This document shows positions 29,130 through 37,985 of a stretch of 64,000 nucleotides of DNA, one piece after another. Source of the stretch: Quisquiliibacterium transsilvanicum. GTDB taxonomy: Bacteria; Pseudomonadota; Gammaproteobacteria; Burkholderiales; Burkholderiaceae_E. Under the pieces are notes generated by a model. That model saw nothing but the letters and a program-made list of their open reading frames with translations, searched no databases and was not told the origin of the DNA. Made by a program: the position numbers and the translations under genes. Numbering within the stretch: position 1 is the first letter of the stretch; the number at the start of each line of letters is the position of its first letter. The DNA lies in contig NZ_JACHGB010000005.1 in the NCBI RefSeq assembly GCF_014202215.1, forward strand, positions 372,001-436,000, written 5' to 3'.

Positions 29130-29741
29130 TCAGTCCTCGGTGCTGCGCCAGCCCGGGTCGAGCACCGAGAAGAAACCGTGCAGCATCCGGTAGGTCAGGC
29201 CCCAGACCAGCTCGTTCTCCACCTCGTAGCCGGGGAAGGGCATGGCGCCGCCGCGCACCTGCATCTCGCGGCGAGTGAGCGTGCGGCCGTGGAACATGCT
29301 GGGCACCGAGCCCCACAGAACTGCGGCCACCTCGTGGTTGGGCTGCAGGCGGGGCAGCTCGCGCTCCACCACGAACACGTAGGGCGCGATCAGCATCTCG
29401 TAGCGGGCGCCGATCGGGTTCACCCGCATGAAGTCGAGGTGCCCTAGCAGGCGCGCGTTGCGCTGCAGATCCAGGCCGATCTCCTCGTGGGTCTCGCGCA
29501 CCGCGGTTGCGGCGAGGTCGGAGTCGCTGGGCTCCCAGTGGCCGCCGGGGAAGGCCATGTGGCCTGACCAGAGGTCGCCTGGGCGCTGGGCGCGCTTGAT
29601 GAAGAGCACTTCGGTGCCGCCCTCGCCTTCGCGCAGGATGGCGGCCACCGCGGCCCGGCGTGTGAACTGGGCGGCGTCGAGCACTGCTGGCTGGTGTCCG
29701 CGAAGACGCTCTTCGATGCTGGGGAGGGAGAGTGCGGCCAT
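29130..29741 (-). CDS. Nudix hydrolase, CoA pyrophosphatase-like
   Basis: A 203-residue Nudix protein. The sequence FIKRAQRPGDLWSGHMAFPGG matches the UPF0035 signature of CoA/acyl-CoA pyrophosphatases and runs into a Nudix box with the core RETHEEIGL. The first half of the box has one residue more than the strict consensus and aspartate/serine where glutamate is usual. It lies in line with the Bug gene. CoA cleavage is probable but not proven. Confidence 0.85.
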   Translation of the reverse strand: MAALSLPSIEERLRGHQPAVLDAAQFTRRAAVAAILREGEGGTEVLFIKRAQRPGDLWSGHMAFPGGHWEPSDSDLAATAVRETHEEIGLDLQRNARLLGHLDFMRVNPIGARYEMLIAPYVFVVERELPRLQPNHEVAAVLWGSVPSMFHGRTLTRREMQVRGGAMPFPGYEVENELVWGLTYRMLHGFFSVLDPGWRSTED

Positions 29742-29911
29742 GGGTCGATTCTAGAAGCACAGCCCGCCGGCGGGGGCGCCTGATCCGGCGGCGGGGCGGC
29801 CGGGGCGCGGGCGGACGGCCACCGCGTTTCGGAAACCGGGGCGGCCCCGCGCGGGAGGGCGTGGATCGGGCATTCTGCCGGGCGATCCACACAAGGACAT
29901 GGGAGAAGACG

Positions 29912-30589
29912 ATGGAGTTCGATGAAGTCATCCGCGGGCGCCGGAGCATCCGGGGCTACCTGGACAAACCGGTGCCCAAGGCGCTGATCCGGGAGGTCCT
30001 CGAGCTCGCGATGCGCGCGCCGACCTCGCTCAACACGCAGCCCTGGAACTTCTACGTGGTGGCCGGCGACGTGCTCGATCGCATCCGCAAGGGCAACGTG
30101 GAGCGCAACCTGGCCGGCGTGCCGCACTCGCGCGAGTTCCGCATGGGGCCCGGCTACGAGGGCGTGCACCGCGAGCGGCAGATCGACATCGCCAAGCAGC
30201 TGTTCGCCGCGATGGGCATCGAGCGCGACAACAAGGAACAGCGCCAGGACTGGGTGCTGCGCGGCTTCCGCCAGTTCGACGCGCCGGTGTCGATCGTCAT
30301 CACCTACGACCGTTCGATCCACGGCAGCGACATCGCCCCCTTCGACTGCGGCGGCGTGGTCAACTGCCTGGTCAACGCGGCGTGGTCGCGCGGGCTGGGC
30401 TGCGTCATCAACAGCCAGGGAATCATGCAGTCGCCGGTCGTGCGCGCGGAAGCGGGCATCCCCGACGATCAGGTCATCCAGACTTGCGTGGCGATGGGCT
30501 GGCCCGACGAGACCTTCCCCGCGAACGCGGTGGTGTCGCGCCGCAAGTCGGTGGACGAGGCGGCGGTGTTTCGCGGTTTCGACGACTGA
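29912..30589 (+). CDS. Nitroreductase family protein
   Basis: A 225-residue FMN-dependent oxidoreductase. RGRRSIRGYLDKPVPKALI and APTSLNTQPWNFYVV are the FMN-binding signatures, and GLGCVINSQG plus VAMGWPDE lie near the C-terminus. The ATG at 29912 has GGGAGAAG upstream. It is divergent from the Nudix gene across a 170-base gap and ends at a strong terminator. It probably reduces nitroaromatics, quinones or similar electron-poor substrates with NAD(P)H. Confidence 0.9.
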   Translation: MEFDEVIRGRRSIRGYLDKPVPKALIREVLELAMRAPTSLNTQPWNFYVVAGDVLDRIRKGNVERNLAGVPHSREFRMGPGYEGVHRERQIDIAKQLFAAMGIERDNKEQRQDWVLRGFRQFDAPVSIVITYDRSIHGSDIAPFDCGGVVNCLVNAAWSRGLGCVINSQGIMQSPVVRAEAGIPDDQVIQTCVAMGWPDETFPANAVVSRRKSVDEAAVFRGFDD

Positions 30590-30595
30590 GGGCAA

Positions 30596-30618
30596 GGCCC
30601 GCCCGGCGCGGGCGGGCC
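30596..30618 (+). terminator. Terminator hairpin after the nitroreductase gene
   Basis: GGCCCGCCC and GGGCGGGCC make a perfect 9-bp stem with a 5-base loop, six bases after the stop codon. It also lies downstream of serA on the other strand. Confidence 0.6.
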
Positions 30619-30698
30619 ATTCGGCCCGGGCCGGCGATCAATCGAACGCGCCCGCGCGGGGCGATCCGCACGCGCCCGTGCGGGGCGCGGCGTCGGTA

Positions 30699-31940
30699 TC
30701 AGTACAGGATCCGGCAGCGGATCGTGCCGTCGATGGCGCTGAGCTCGTCCAGCGCCACCTGGCTGGCGTTGGCGTCGATGTCGATCACCACGTAGCCCAC
30801 GTTGGCGTCGGTCTGCAGGAACTGCGACGCGACGTTGATGCCGGCCTTCGAGAAGCGGTCGTTGATGTTGGCGATGATGCCGGGCACGTTGCGGTGGATG
30901 TGCAGCAGCCTGCACTTGCCGGTGTGCGCGGGCAGCGTCACCTCGGGGAAGTTGACGGCGGAGACCGTGGATCCGTTGTTGCTGTAGCGGACCAGCTTGG
31001 CCGCCACCTCGCCGCCGATGTTGGCCTGGGCCTCGGCGGTGGAGCCGCCGATGTGCGGGGTGAGGATGACGTTGTCGAAGCGGGTCAGCGGCGAGCTGAA
31101 CACCGCGTCGTTGCCCTTCGGCTCCACCGGGAACACGTCGATCGCCGCGCCGTGCAGGTGGCCCGACTCGAGCGCGGCGGCCAGCGCGTCGATGTCGACC
31201 ACCGTGCCGCGCGAGGCGTTGATCAGCAGGCTGCCGGGTTTCATCGCGGCCAGCTGCTCGGCGCCGATCATGTCCTGGGTGGCGGGGGTCTCGGGAACGT
31301 GCAGGGTGACCACGTCGGACACCGCGAGCAGCGTGCCCAGCGAGGCCGCGCGGCGTGCGTTTCCAAGCGGCAGCTTGTTCTCGATGTCGTGGAACAGCAC
31401 GGTCATTCCGAGCTGCTCGGCCAGGATGCCAACCTGGGTGCCGATGTGGCCATAGCCGACGATGCCCAGCGTCTTGCCCCGCACCTCGTAGGCGCCGGCG
31501 GCGCTCTTGTCCCATTCGCCCCGGTGCAGCTTGGCGTTCTTGGCAGGGATGTCCCGGATCAACATGATGATCTCGCCCAGCACCAGCTCCGCCACGCTGC
31601 GTGTGTTCGAGAAGGGGGCGTTGAACACCGGGATGCCGCGGCGCGCGGCGGCGGTAAGGTCGACCTGGTTGGTGCCGATGCAGAAGCAGCCGATGGCGCT
31701 GAGTCTGGATGCCCGGGCCAGCACCTCCTCGGTGATCTGGGTGCGCGAGCGGATGCCGATGAAGTGCGCGCCCTCGATCGCGGCGACCAGTTCGTCGCCG
31801 GACAGCGCCTTGGGGTAGGTGTCGACGTTGGTGTAGCCGTCGTCGGCGAGCGCGCGCACGGCGGTCGAGTGGATTCCCTCGAGGAGGACGAACTTCAGCT
31901 TGTCCTTGGGGACGGACAGGCGGGGCGTGGGCTCGGTCAT
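30699..31940 (-). CDS. serA: D-3-phosphoglycerate dehydrogenase
   Basis: This is the first enzyme of serine synthesis, oxidising 3-phosphoglycerate with NAD+. The 413-residue chain is the short E. coli type. The substrate domain comes first, then the NAD motif GIVGYGHIGTQVGILAE near residue 160, catalytic residues in INASRGTVVD and LTPHIGGST, and a C-terminal ACT domain (IHRNVPGIIANINDRFS) for serine feedback. The ATG opens MTEPTPRLSVPKDKLKFVLLE. A GATAAT hexamer at 32043-32048 on the - strand could be its -10. Confidence 0.95.
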   Translation of the reverse strand: MTEPTPRLSVPKDKLKFVLLEGIHSTAVRALADDGYTNVDTYPKALSGDELVAAIEGAHFIGIRSRTQITEEVLARASRLSAIGCFCIGTNQVDLTAAARRGIPVFNAPFSNTRSVAELVLGEIIMLIRDIPAKNAKLHRGEWDKSAAGAYEVRGKTLGIVGYGHIGTQVGILAEQLGMTVLFHDIENKLPLGNARRAASLGTLLAVSDVVTLHVPETPATQDMIGAEQLAAMKPGSLLINASRGTVVDIDALAAALESGHLHGAAIDVFPVEPKGNDAVFSSPLTRFDNVILTPHIGGSTAEAQANIGGEVAAKLVRYSNNGSTVSAVNFPEVTLPAHTGKCRLLHIHRNVPGIIANINDRFSKAGINVASQFLQTDANVGYVVIDIDANASQVALDELSAIDGTIRCRILY

Positions 31941-32108
31941 GGTCGCGATCGGTCGGTATGGGTGAACCGGGACGGTTGGCGGCGCGTGCTGCGGCGCGCC
32001 GCCGGCTGGTGCCGGCTGGCGGCCTCGGCCGCCCGAGCCGGGATTATCTGCGCACTCTGGATGCTGCGCTGCGGCAACAGCGATGCGCGAAGGGTTTCGG
32101 CGCTGGGT

Positions 32109-32304
32109 TCACCCTGGCACGGGCGCATCCGGATGCAGGACCCGGGGCAGGTCGGTGCGCAGGAAATCGTCGTCGAGGGTGATCAGGGCTTCGCCGCGCA
32201 GGCGTGCGGGGGCGTAGGCGAAGCAGTCGCCGTGTCCGGCGGATCCAGGCGGACGAGGGCTCGTGTGCGGCCAGCGCAACCACCACCGAGGTGTCGACGA
32301 TCAT
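32109..32304 (-). pseudogene. vapC: vapC remnant: N- and C-termini with the middle deleted
   Basis: The first 19 or so codons read MIVDTSVVVALAAHEPSSA, a perfect PIN-domain N-terminus. The last 45 or so codons, in a different frame, read GHGDCFAYAPARLRGEALI and on through TLDDDFLRTDLPRV to a TGA at 32109, a perfect VapC C-terminus. About half of the normal 130-residue chain is missing between them and the frame is shifted, so no toxin can be made. The start overlaps the antitoxin stop (ATGA), as in intact vapBC pairs. Confidence 0.85.
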
Positions 32305-32606
32305 TGCCGCTTGCGCGCAGCTGGCGTGCCCGGGGCGGAGGAGGCAGGGGAGGTGGCCAGGGCGCCGTCCATCTCCCGGTCGAGCACGGCGTCGAGGCTG
32401 GCCATGGGTGGACGGCCGGGCGCCGCTTGAGGCAACAGGTTCTCCAGCAGAGAGAAGTCTCGCGGCAGGGCGGCGCGGTAAGGGGCTGCGGCCTCCTGGA
32501 CGGCGAGCCGGATGGCCTCCGACTTGCTGCGCAGGCCGCGGTGGCGCATCAGCGCCTCCAGGGAGGCCTCGAACTCCGCACTTACGTGAAGGTTGATCTG
32601 GGGCAT
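32301..32606 (-). CDS. vapB: Orphan VapB-type ribbon-helix-helix antitoxin
   Basis: A 101-residue protein with an N-terminal ribbon-helix-helix (QINLHVSAEFEASLEALMRH, then RSKSEAIRLAVQEA) and a long low-complexity tail. It overlaps the start of the gutted vapC by four bases and is intact itself. Without a toxin it may persist as a DNA-binding regulator or be decaying. It follows the CoA-transferase remnant by 14 bases. Confidence 0.75.
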   Translation of the reverse strand: MPQINLHVSAEFEASLEALMRHRGLRSKSEAIRLAVQEAAAPYRAALPRDFSLLENLLPQAAPGRPPMASLDAVLDREMDGALATSPASSAPGTPAARKRQ

Positions 32607-32620
32607 CGCGAGCTCGCCGC

Positions 32621-32821
32621 CTACACCTCCCGCATCACCCGTTCGTAGAAGGTCCGCTCGTCCATCGTCTTAAGTCCCTCCGAGACCACCACGCCCCGGG
32701 GGCAGTACGCGAGCACCTCGCGCTCGAGGTCGATTCCCGGCGCGATCTCCAATCCGGCGCTCGCCACGGTGGCGCCGTCGGGGACCAGCGCCGCGGCCTC
32801 GGCCGCGGTGGCAATCCTCAC
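32621..32821 (-). pseudogene. CoA-transferase remnant with in-frame internal deletion
   Basis: The 66-residue reading frame joins two distant parts of a propionate/acetate CoA-transferase (YdiF-like, normally over 500 residues). The first 23 residues (ATAAEAAALVPDGATVASAG) match the N-terminus. The rest (LEIAPGIDLEREVLAY, then GLKTMDERTF) matches the extreme C-terminus. The catalytic glutamate region and everything between are gone, but the frame is kept. The GTG start follows directly after the DUF1840 stop. It is almost certainly non-functional as a transferase. Confidence 0.8.
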
Positions 32822-33172
32822 TCAGACGCCCCAGGTGATCTCGCGCTCCGCGGCGGCGGCATCCTTGAGCATCTGGATGAAGGGCCAGGCGCGTTGCCCA
32901 AGGCTGACGACCGGGGTGCGGTCCTTCTCGGCGCCCTCGTCCTCGCCCTCGTCTTCAGGGGCCGCCTCCTTCGTGCTCTCCTTGGCGCGGCGCTCCGCTT
33001 CCCGCTCTGCCTCGACTGCGGCCTCGAGCGTCCGGATCGCGTCCGGCATGCGGTCGGGCAGGATGATTCCCTGCGAGCCGGGTTCCTTGCCGATGATGGC
33101 GAGGATGCGCTCGGCCACCTTCTGGGTCATTACCACCGTTCCGGTGGCGCGGCATTTGAATTCGTAGATCAT
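32822..33172 (-). CDS. DUF1840 family protein
   Basis: A 116-residue protein starting MIYEFKCRATGTVVMTQ, the DUF1840 signature known mainly from Betaproteobacteria. A charged central stretch (about residues 50-85, rich in E, A and K) is likely helical or disordered, and the C-terminus is conserved (WPFIQMLKDAAAAEREITWGV). The function is unknown. It is divergent from the lipoprotein gene, with only 40 bases between them. Confidence 0.88.
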   Translation of the reverse strand: MIYEFKCRATGTVVMTQKVAERILAIIGKEPGSQGIILPDRMPDAIRTLEAAVEAEREAERRAKESTKEAAPEDEGEDEGAEKDRTPVVSLGQRAWPFIQMLKDAAAAEREITWGV

Positions 33173-33212
33173 GGCTGGGTCTCCTGTGTAGGCCGGCTGC
33201 TACCATTATCCG

Positions 33213-33758
33213 ATGAGATTCCTGCTGGCCGCGCTCGCGGCGCTTCTGGTCACCGCCTGCTCGCCCGACTACAACTGGCGCGAGGTCCGTTCCCCCGAAC
33301 AGGGCTACCTGGTGATGCTCCCCGGCAAGCCCGCCACCATGACCCGCACCATCCGCCTGGACGCGCTCGAGGTGCCCATGACCATGCAGGGCGCACGGGT
33401 CGGCGAGGCCTCCTTCACGGTCGCGGTGGCCGTGCTGCCCGGCGACGATCCAGCCACCCGGGCGGCCGCTGTCGCGGCGATGCGCGCCGGCATGTTGCAG
33501 AACATCGGCGGAACCGAACGCGAGGCGGTGGCGGTGCGTGTGCCCGTAGTCGACGGCGCCGGCGCGCCGCTGGGCGACGAGCACGGTGTGCGCGTCGACG
33601 CCGAAGGCCGCGTGCGCGAGCAGAAGATGTCGATGCGCGCAGGCTTCGCCAGCCGCGGCGACCGGGCCTACCAGTGGGTGGCGATCGGAGCTTCGCTCGA
33701 CGAGGAACAGGCGCGCACCTTCCTCGATTCCTTCCGGCTCACGCCCGCCGTTCCTTGA
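33213..33758 (+). CDS. Putative lipoprotein
   Basis: A 181-residue protein with a lipoprotein signal: MRFLLAALAALLVTAC, cysteine 16 as the lipidation site. The mature part begins SPDYNWREVRSPEQGYLVMLPGKPATM, recalling small envelope proteins with an 'FPGKP' motif, but I cannot name a family. Its stop overlaps the TTG start of the MFS gene, suggesting coupled translation. CATTAT at about 33203 may be a -10. Confidence 0.75.
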   Translation: MRFLLAALAALLVTACSPDYNWREVRSPEQGYLVMLPGKPATMTRTIRLDALEVPMTMQGARVGEASFTVAVAVLPGDDPATRAAAVAAMRAGMLQNIGGTEREAVAVRVPVVDGAGAPLGDEHGVRVDAEGRVREQKMSMRAGFASRGDRAYQWVAIGASLDEEQARTFLDSFRLTPAVP

Positions 33759-35023
33759 GCCCGAATCCGAATCCCCTGCGCGGCCGCCCGGCGGTCGTGG
33801 TCTTCGCGTGCTTCGCCGCGGGCTACTTCCTGTCCTTCGCGCTGCGCTCGGTCAACGCGGTGATCGCGCCGGAGCTCACCCGGGAGTTCGGGCTGACCAA
33901 TGCGGAGCTCGGCTCGCTTTCTGCAGCCTATTTCCTCGGCTTCTCGCTGCTGCAGCTGCCGCTGGGCATCTGGCTCGACCGCTACGGGTCGCGGCGCGTG
34001 AACGCGGGACTTCTCCTCGTGGCGGCGGTGGGATGCGCGCTGTTCGCGGTGGCGCCCAACGTCGGCACGCTCTGGGCGGGGCGTGCCCTGATCGGCGTGG
34101 GCGTTGCGGGCGCGCTGATGGCGGCGCTCAAGGGCTACCGCTTCTGGTACGCACCGAGGCGCCTGCAGCAGCTCACCGCGTGGATGCTGATGGCGGGCAC
34201 CGCCGGGGCGCTGTCGGCCACGGTTCCGGTGCAGCGCATGCTGCCGCTGCTGGGCTGGCGCGGAGTGTTCTGGCTGGTGGGGCTGCTGCTGCTGGTGGTG
34301 GCGGTGGCGCTGTTCCGCCTCGTGCCGCGCGACGAAGAGCATGCGACTGCCGCCAGTGCGGCGCGCGCTGCTGCGTCGGCGCGTCCCGGCAGTTACGGCG
34401 AAGTGTTCCGCGATGGCTATTTCTGGCGCTTCGGGGTGCTGGCGGTGCTGCCGCAGGCGTCCTATGTGTCGCTGCAGACCCTGTGGGCGGGCCCCTGGTT
34501 CGTCGATGTGCTGGGCATGGCGCCGTCGCGCGCCGCCGAGGCGCTGTTCGCGTTCAGCCTGGCGTCGGTGATCGGCTTCTACGTGCAGAGCTGGCTGGTG
34601 CCGCGCATCGAGCGCAAGGGCTGGCCGATGGTCCGCTATGCGGCGACCGGGATGGTCCTGCTGATGACGATGAAGCTGTCGATCGCCCTGGTCGGCGCGC
34701 CGTGGGCCTGGATGCTGTGGGTGCCGCTGGCGCTGTCGGCCACCTGCTTCCCCGCCGTGCAGACGCACGTCAGCCTGTCGTTCCGGCCCGAGCTGACCGG
34801 CCGGGTCTACACCTCGCTGAACATGGTGCTGTTCGTCAGCATCTTCGTCACGCAGTGGATGTTCGGCGTCGCGATCGATGCGCTGGAGGGGCTGGGCTGG
34901 CAGCGTCCGGAGGCCTTCCGGACGGCGCTGGGGCTCTGGCTGGTGTTCGAGGTCGCGGCGCTCGGCTGGCTGCTGCTCTCGAAGGCGCGCGCGCCGCTCG
35001 CCAGGGCGGCGGCAGCTGCGTGA
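33755..35023 (+). CDS. MFS transporter
   Basis: A 422-residue transporter with twelve hydrophobic segments. The loop 2-3 signature is LGIWLDRYGSRRVN, and the N-terminal helix is preceded by a short basic stretch. The start is the TTG overlapping the lipoprotein stop (TTGA), matching the overlap style seen elsewhere in the window. An internal GTG about 40 bases later is the alternative. It resembles the nitrate/sugar-phosphate-type MFS subgroup only loosely; the substrate is unknown. Confidence 0.85.
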   Translation: MSPNPNPLRGRPAVVVFACFAAGYFLSFALRSVNAVIAPELTREFGLTNAELGSLSAAYFLGFSLLQLPLGIWLDRYGSRRVNAGLLLVAAVGCALFAVAPNVGTLWAGRALIGVGVAGALMAALKGYRFWYAPRRLQQLTAWMLMAGTAGALSATVPVQRMLPLLGWRGVFWLVGLLLLVVAVALFRLVPRDEEHATAASAARAAASARPGSYGEVFRDGYFWRFGVLAVLPQASYVSLQTLWAGPWFVDVLGMAPSRAAEALFAFSLASVIGFYVQSWLVPRIERKGWPMVRYAATGMVLLMTMKLSIALVGAPWAWMLWVPLALSATCFPAVQTHVSLSFRPELTGRVYTSLNMVLFVSIFVTQWMFGVAIDALEGLGWQRPEAFRTALGLWLVFEVAALGWLLLSKARAPLARAAAAA

Positions 35024-35113
35024 GCGCAGGGGCGGTGCAGACCGCCCCTTGGGACGGCCCCGCGGCCAGTGCGCAGGCGAGGCCTGCGGATACCCGCCGC
35101 GGGTGGTCCGGGA

Positions 35114-36163
35114 TCAGCCCTTGGCGGGCGGATCGAAGTTGATGACGGGGTTCGGCTGCGGGAAGGGCTCGGCGCGGTACAGGCTGTTGGCCAGGTTGTG
35201 CGGCTCGCGCGCGGCTTCCTCGAAGGTGAGCACCGGCGCGCCGCAGCAGTCGACCTTCGCGGCCAGCACGGCCCACTCGTCGCGGGTCTTGGTCGCGAAG
35301 ACCTCGCCGAAGCGCTTCTGGGTGTGTGCCCAGGTGGACGGATCGTTCTGCTTCGCGGGGTCGAGTTCACCATTCAGGCCGAGCATGTCGAGCAGCAGGA
35401 CGTAGAACTTGGCCTCGATCGCGCCGACAGAGAAAAACTTGCCGTCCTTGGTCTTGTAGACGCGGTAGTAGGGACGGCCGCCGTCGAGCATGTTGGTCTC
35501 GCGGTCCATCTTCCAGAGGCCGGCGGACATCATGCCGAAGAAGATCGGCGTCAGGCCCACGGTGCCGGCCAGGATGCTGGTCTCGACCACGCCGCCCTTG
35601 CCGCTGACCGCGCGCTGCACCAGCTTCGAGAGCACGCCCACCAGCAGGTGCATTGCGCCGCCGCCGAAGTCGGCGACCAGATTCAGCGGGGGCACCGGCG
35701 CTTCGGCCGGGCCGATGGACTGCAGCGCCCCGGCCAGCGCCAGGTAGTTGATGTCATGGCCGGCGCGCTCGGCCAGCTCGCCCTTGGTTCCCCAGCCGGA
35801 CAGGCGGCCGATCACCAGGCGCGGGTACTTCGCCAGCAGCTTGTCCGGGGCCAGGCCCAGGCGCTCCAGCACGCCGGGGCGGAAGCCCTCGAGCAGCACG
35901 TCGGCGTCGGCCAGCAGCTTGTCCAGCTCGGCCATGCCCGCGGCCGTCTTCAGGTCGGTGTAGACCGCGGTCTTGCCGGCGTTCAGCAGATCGGCCTTGT
36001 TGGCCATCGGCACGCCCAGCTTGGTGTCGGCCGGCGGCGAGACGCGGTAGACGTTCGCGCCCAGGTTGCGGGCCAGCATTCCGGCGAAAGGCACCGGGCC
36101 GATCGCGTGGAGTTCGACGATCTTGACGCCGGAAAGAGGGAGATTGGCTTGTGAATTGGACAT
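35114..36163 (-). CDS. CaiB/BaiF family CoA-transferase (alpha-methylacyl-CoA racemase-like)
   Basis: A 349-residue class III CoA enzyme. It begins LPLSGVKIVELHAIGPVPFAGML, where family III proteins read GP-x-A, and continues with LLEGFRPGVLERLGLAPDKL and GHDINYLALAGAL, the hallmark of alpha-methylacyl-CoA racemases (H and D catalytic pair). The ATG at 36163 was preferred over an upstream one, since homologues start at MSNSQ-like sequence. It would epimerise 2-methylacyl-CoA esters during branched-chain or sterol-type degradation. Confidence 0.88.
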   Translation of the reverse strand: MSNSQANLPLSGVKIVELHAIGPVPFAGMLARNLGANVYRVSPPADTKLGVPMANKADLLNAGKTAVYTDLKTAAGMAELDKLLADADVLLEGFRPGVLERLGLAPDKLLAKYPRLVIGRLSGWGTKGELAERAGHDINYLALAGALQSIGPAEAPVPPLNLVADFGGGAMHLLVGVLSKLVQRAVSGKGGVVETSILAGTVGLTPIFFGMMSAGLWKMDRETNMLDGGRPYYRVYKTKDGKFFSVGAIEAKFYVLLLDMLGLNGELDPAKQNDPSTWAHTQKRFGEVFATKTRDEWAVLAAKVDCCGAPVLTFEEAAREPHNLANSLYRAEPFPQPNPVINFDPPAKG

Positions 36164-36295
36164 CTTGGTGGCTTCGCTCGAGGTTGTCGGGGTGCGCCGG
36201 CGAGGGCGGCGGGTGGAACCGGGAATGATGACCGGGCGGGAGACGATCGGCAAATCGGGGGCGCCGCCGAACGAGACGAGACCTGGCGCGGACGC

Positions 36296-37801
36296 TCAGC
36301 CGGCGCCCAGCGCGCGCCGCATCTGGATTGCCTCGGCGACGTGGGCGGCGTCCACGGCAGGCGCCGCGGCCAGGTCGGCGACGGTGCGCGCCACCCGAAG
36401 CACCCGGTGCCAGGACCGGGCGGACCAGCCCAGCCTGGCTGCCGCGTCGCGCAGCAGAGCGCGCGCGGCCTCGCCGGGCACGCAGTGGCGGTCGGTGTCG
36501 CCCGGGCCGAGCAGGGCATTGGGCATTCCCTGGCGCGCCCGCTGGCGCCCGGCTGCGTCCCGCACACGCGCGCGAATCGCGTCGGTCGGCTCGCCCGAGG
36601 GCCCGCGCTCGAGTTCCTCCGGCGGCACCGGCTCCACTTCGATGCGCAGGTCGATGCGGTCCAGCAAGGGGCCGGACACGCTGCGCTGGTAGCGCGCGAT
36701 GCGGTCCGGCGGGCAGGTGCAGGGGCGCAGCCGGCTGCCGGCGTAGCCGCAGGGGCAGGGGTTCATTGCAGCGACCAGCTGGAAACGTGCCGGAAAGGTG
36801 GCCTGGCGGGCGGCCCGCGAGACGGTGATTTCGCCGGACTCCAGCGGCTCGCGCAGCGCTTCCAGCGCTGCGGAGTGGAACTCCGGGAGCTCGTCCAGGA
36901 ACAGCACGCCGCGGTGGGAGAGGCTCACCTCGCCGGGGCGCGGCGGGCTGCCGCCGCCGGCCAGCGCCACCGGTGAGGCGGTGTGGTGCGGGCTGCGGAA
37001 AGGCCGCCGGCCCCAGCAGGCGGGGTCGAAGCGGGCGGCGACCGACTGGACGAGCGCGCACTCCAGCGCCTCCTCGGCGTCCATAGGGGGCAGCAGCCCG
37101 GCGAAGCGCTGCGCAAGCATGCTCTTGCCCGCTCCCGGCGAGCCGACCATCAGCAGCGAGTGGCCTCCGGCTGCCGCCACCTCCAGCGCCCTGCGCGCGA
37201 ACCACTGGCCGCGCACGTCGCTGAAATCCGTCTGTGCCCCGGCAGGGGGCTCGGGCGCTTCGCCGCCGACGCATTCCAGCGCAGACGCGCCGCGCAGGTG
37301 CTCGTACACCTCCACCAGGGTGGCTGCAGCGAGCGCGCAGCGTTCCGGGGCCAGCGAAGCCTCCGCCCGGCACCCCGCGGGAATCACCAGGCGCCGTCGC
37401 GGGACGCAGCAGCGCAGCGCGAGCGCCATCGCGAGCACGCCGCGGATGGGGCGCACCTCGCCGGTGAGAGAGAGCTCTCCGACCAGCTCCACCTCCGCGA
37501 GCGCCTCCGGCGGCAGCTGGCCGCTGGCGGCAAGAATGCCGACCGCGATGGGCAGGTCGAAGCGGCCGGAGTCCTTGGGCAGGTCTGCGGGCGTCAGGTT
37601 GACCGTGAGGCGCCGGTTGGGGAACTCGAAGCCGCAGTGCAGCAGCGCGGCCCGCACCCGGTCGCGGCTCTCGCGCACCGCCGCCTGCGGCAGGCCGACG
37701 ATGGTGAATGCCGGCAGCCCGTTGCCCAGGTGCACCTCGACCAGCACTTCCGGCGCGTGCAGGCCGAGCAGGGCACGGGAACGGACGACGGCGAGGGACA
37801 T
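36296..37801 (-). CDS. yifB: YifB/ComM family Mg chelatase-like AAA ATPase
   Basis: A 501-residue AAA+ protein. The N-terminal Lon-protease-like domain includes GLPQAAVRESRDRVRAAL and LNLTPADLPKDSG-type sequence. Walker A is GSPGAGKS at 220-227, Walker B is VLFLDELPEF, and a zinc-like CPCG...CTCP segment lies near residue 345. ComM proteins act as branch-migration helicases in natural transformation, so this gene may serve recombination. It is complete and divergent from the next oxidoreductase gene. Confidence 0.93.
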   Translation of the reverse strand: MSLAVVRSRALLGLHAPEVLVEVHLGNGLPAFTIVGLPQAAVRESRDRVRAALLHCGFEFPNRRLTVNLTPADLPKDSGRFDLPIAVGILAASGQLPPEALAEVELVGELSLTGEVRPIRGVLAMALALRCCVPRRRLVIPAGCRAEASLAPERCALAAATLVEVYEHLRGASALECVGGEAPEPPAGAQTDFSDVRGQWFARRALEVAAAGGHSLLMVGSPGAGKSMLAQRFAGLLPPMDAEEALECALVQSVAARFDPACWGRRPFRSPHHTASPVALAGGGSPPRPGEVSLSHRGVLFLDELPEFHSAALEALREPLESGEITVSRAARQATFPARFQLVAAMNPCPCGYAGSRLRPCTCPPDRIARYQRSVSGPLLDRIDLRIEVEPVPPEELERGPSGEPTDAIRARVRDAAGRQRARQGMPNALLGPGDTDRHCVPGEAARALLRDAAARLGWSARSWHRVLRVARTVADLAAAPAVDAAHVAEAIQMRRALGAG

Positions 37802-37942
37802 GGTGCAGCCTGCGGATGGGGTGCTGCCAGTCTAGGGGCGTTGCCAGCGCGCCGGGGCGCGATCGCCTCCGACCGATGGCTCGGGGCGATGGCCGACCCA
37901 CCCGACCGTGCCGCCCCGGCGCACCGTGCGCCGCGGCTTCTC

Positions 37943-37948
37943 TATACT
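37943..37948 (+). promoter_or_regulatory. Candidate -10 element for the MDR oxidoreductase gene
   Basis: TATACT lies 38 bases before the GTG start in the divergent gap with yifB. No clear -35 is seen. Confidence 0.4.
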
Positions 37949-37985
37949 GGGCCGAAACAGAACCCCCATCCGGAGACAACAGCCA

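Noticed and set aside
32109-33172. Genomic island or prophage explanation for the decayed patch
   Set aside because: No integrase, transposase, tRNA or flanking repeat is visible, and base composition matches the neighbours.
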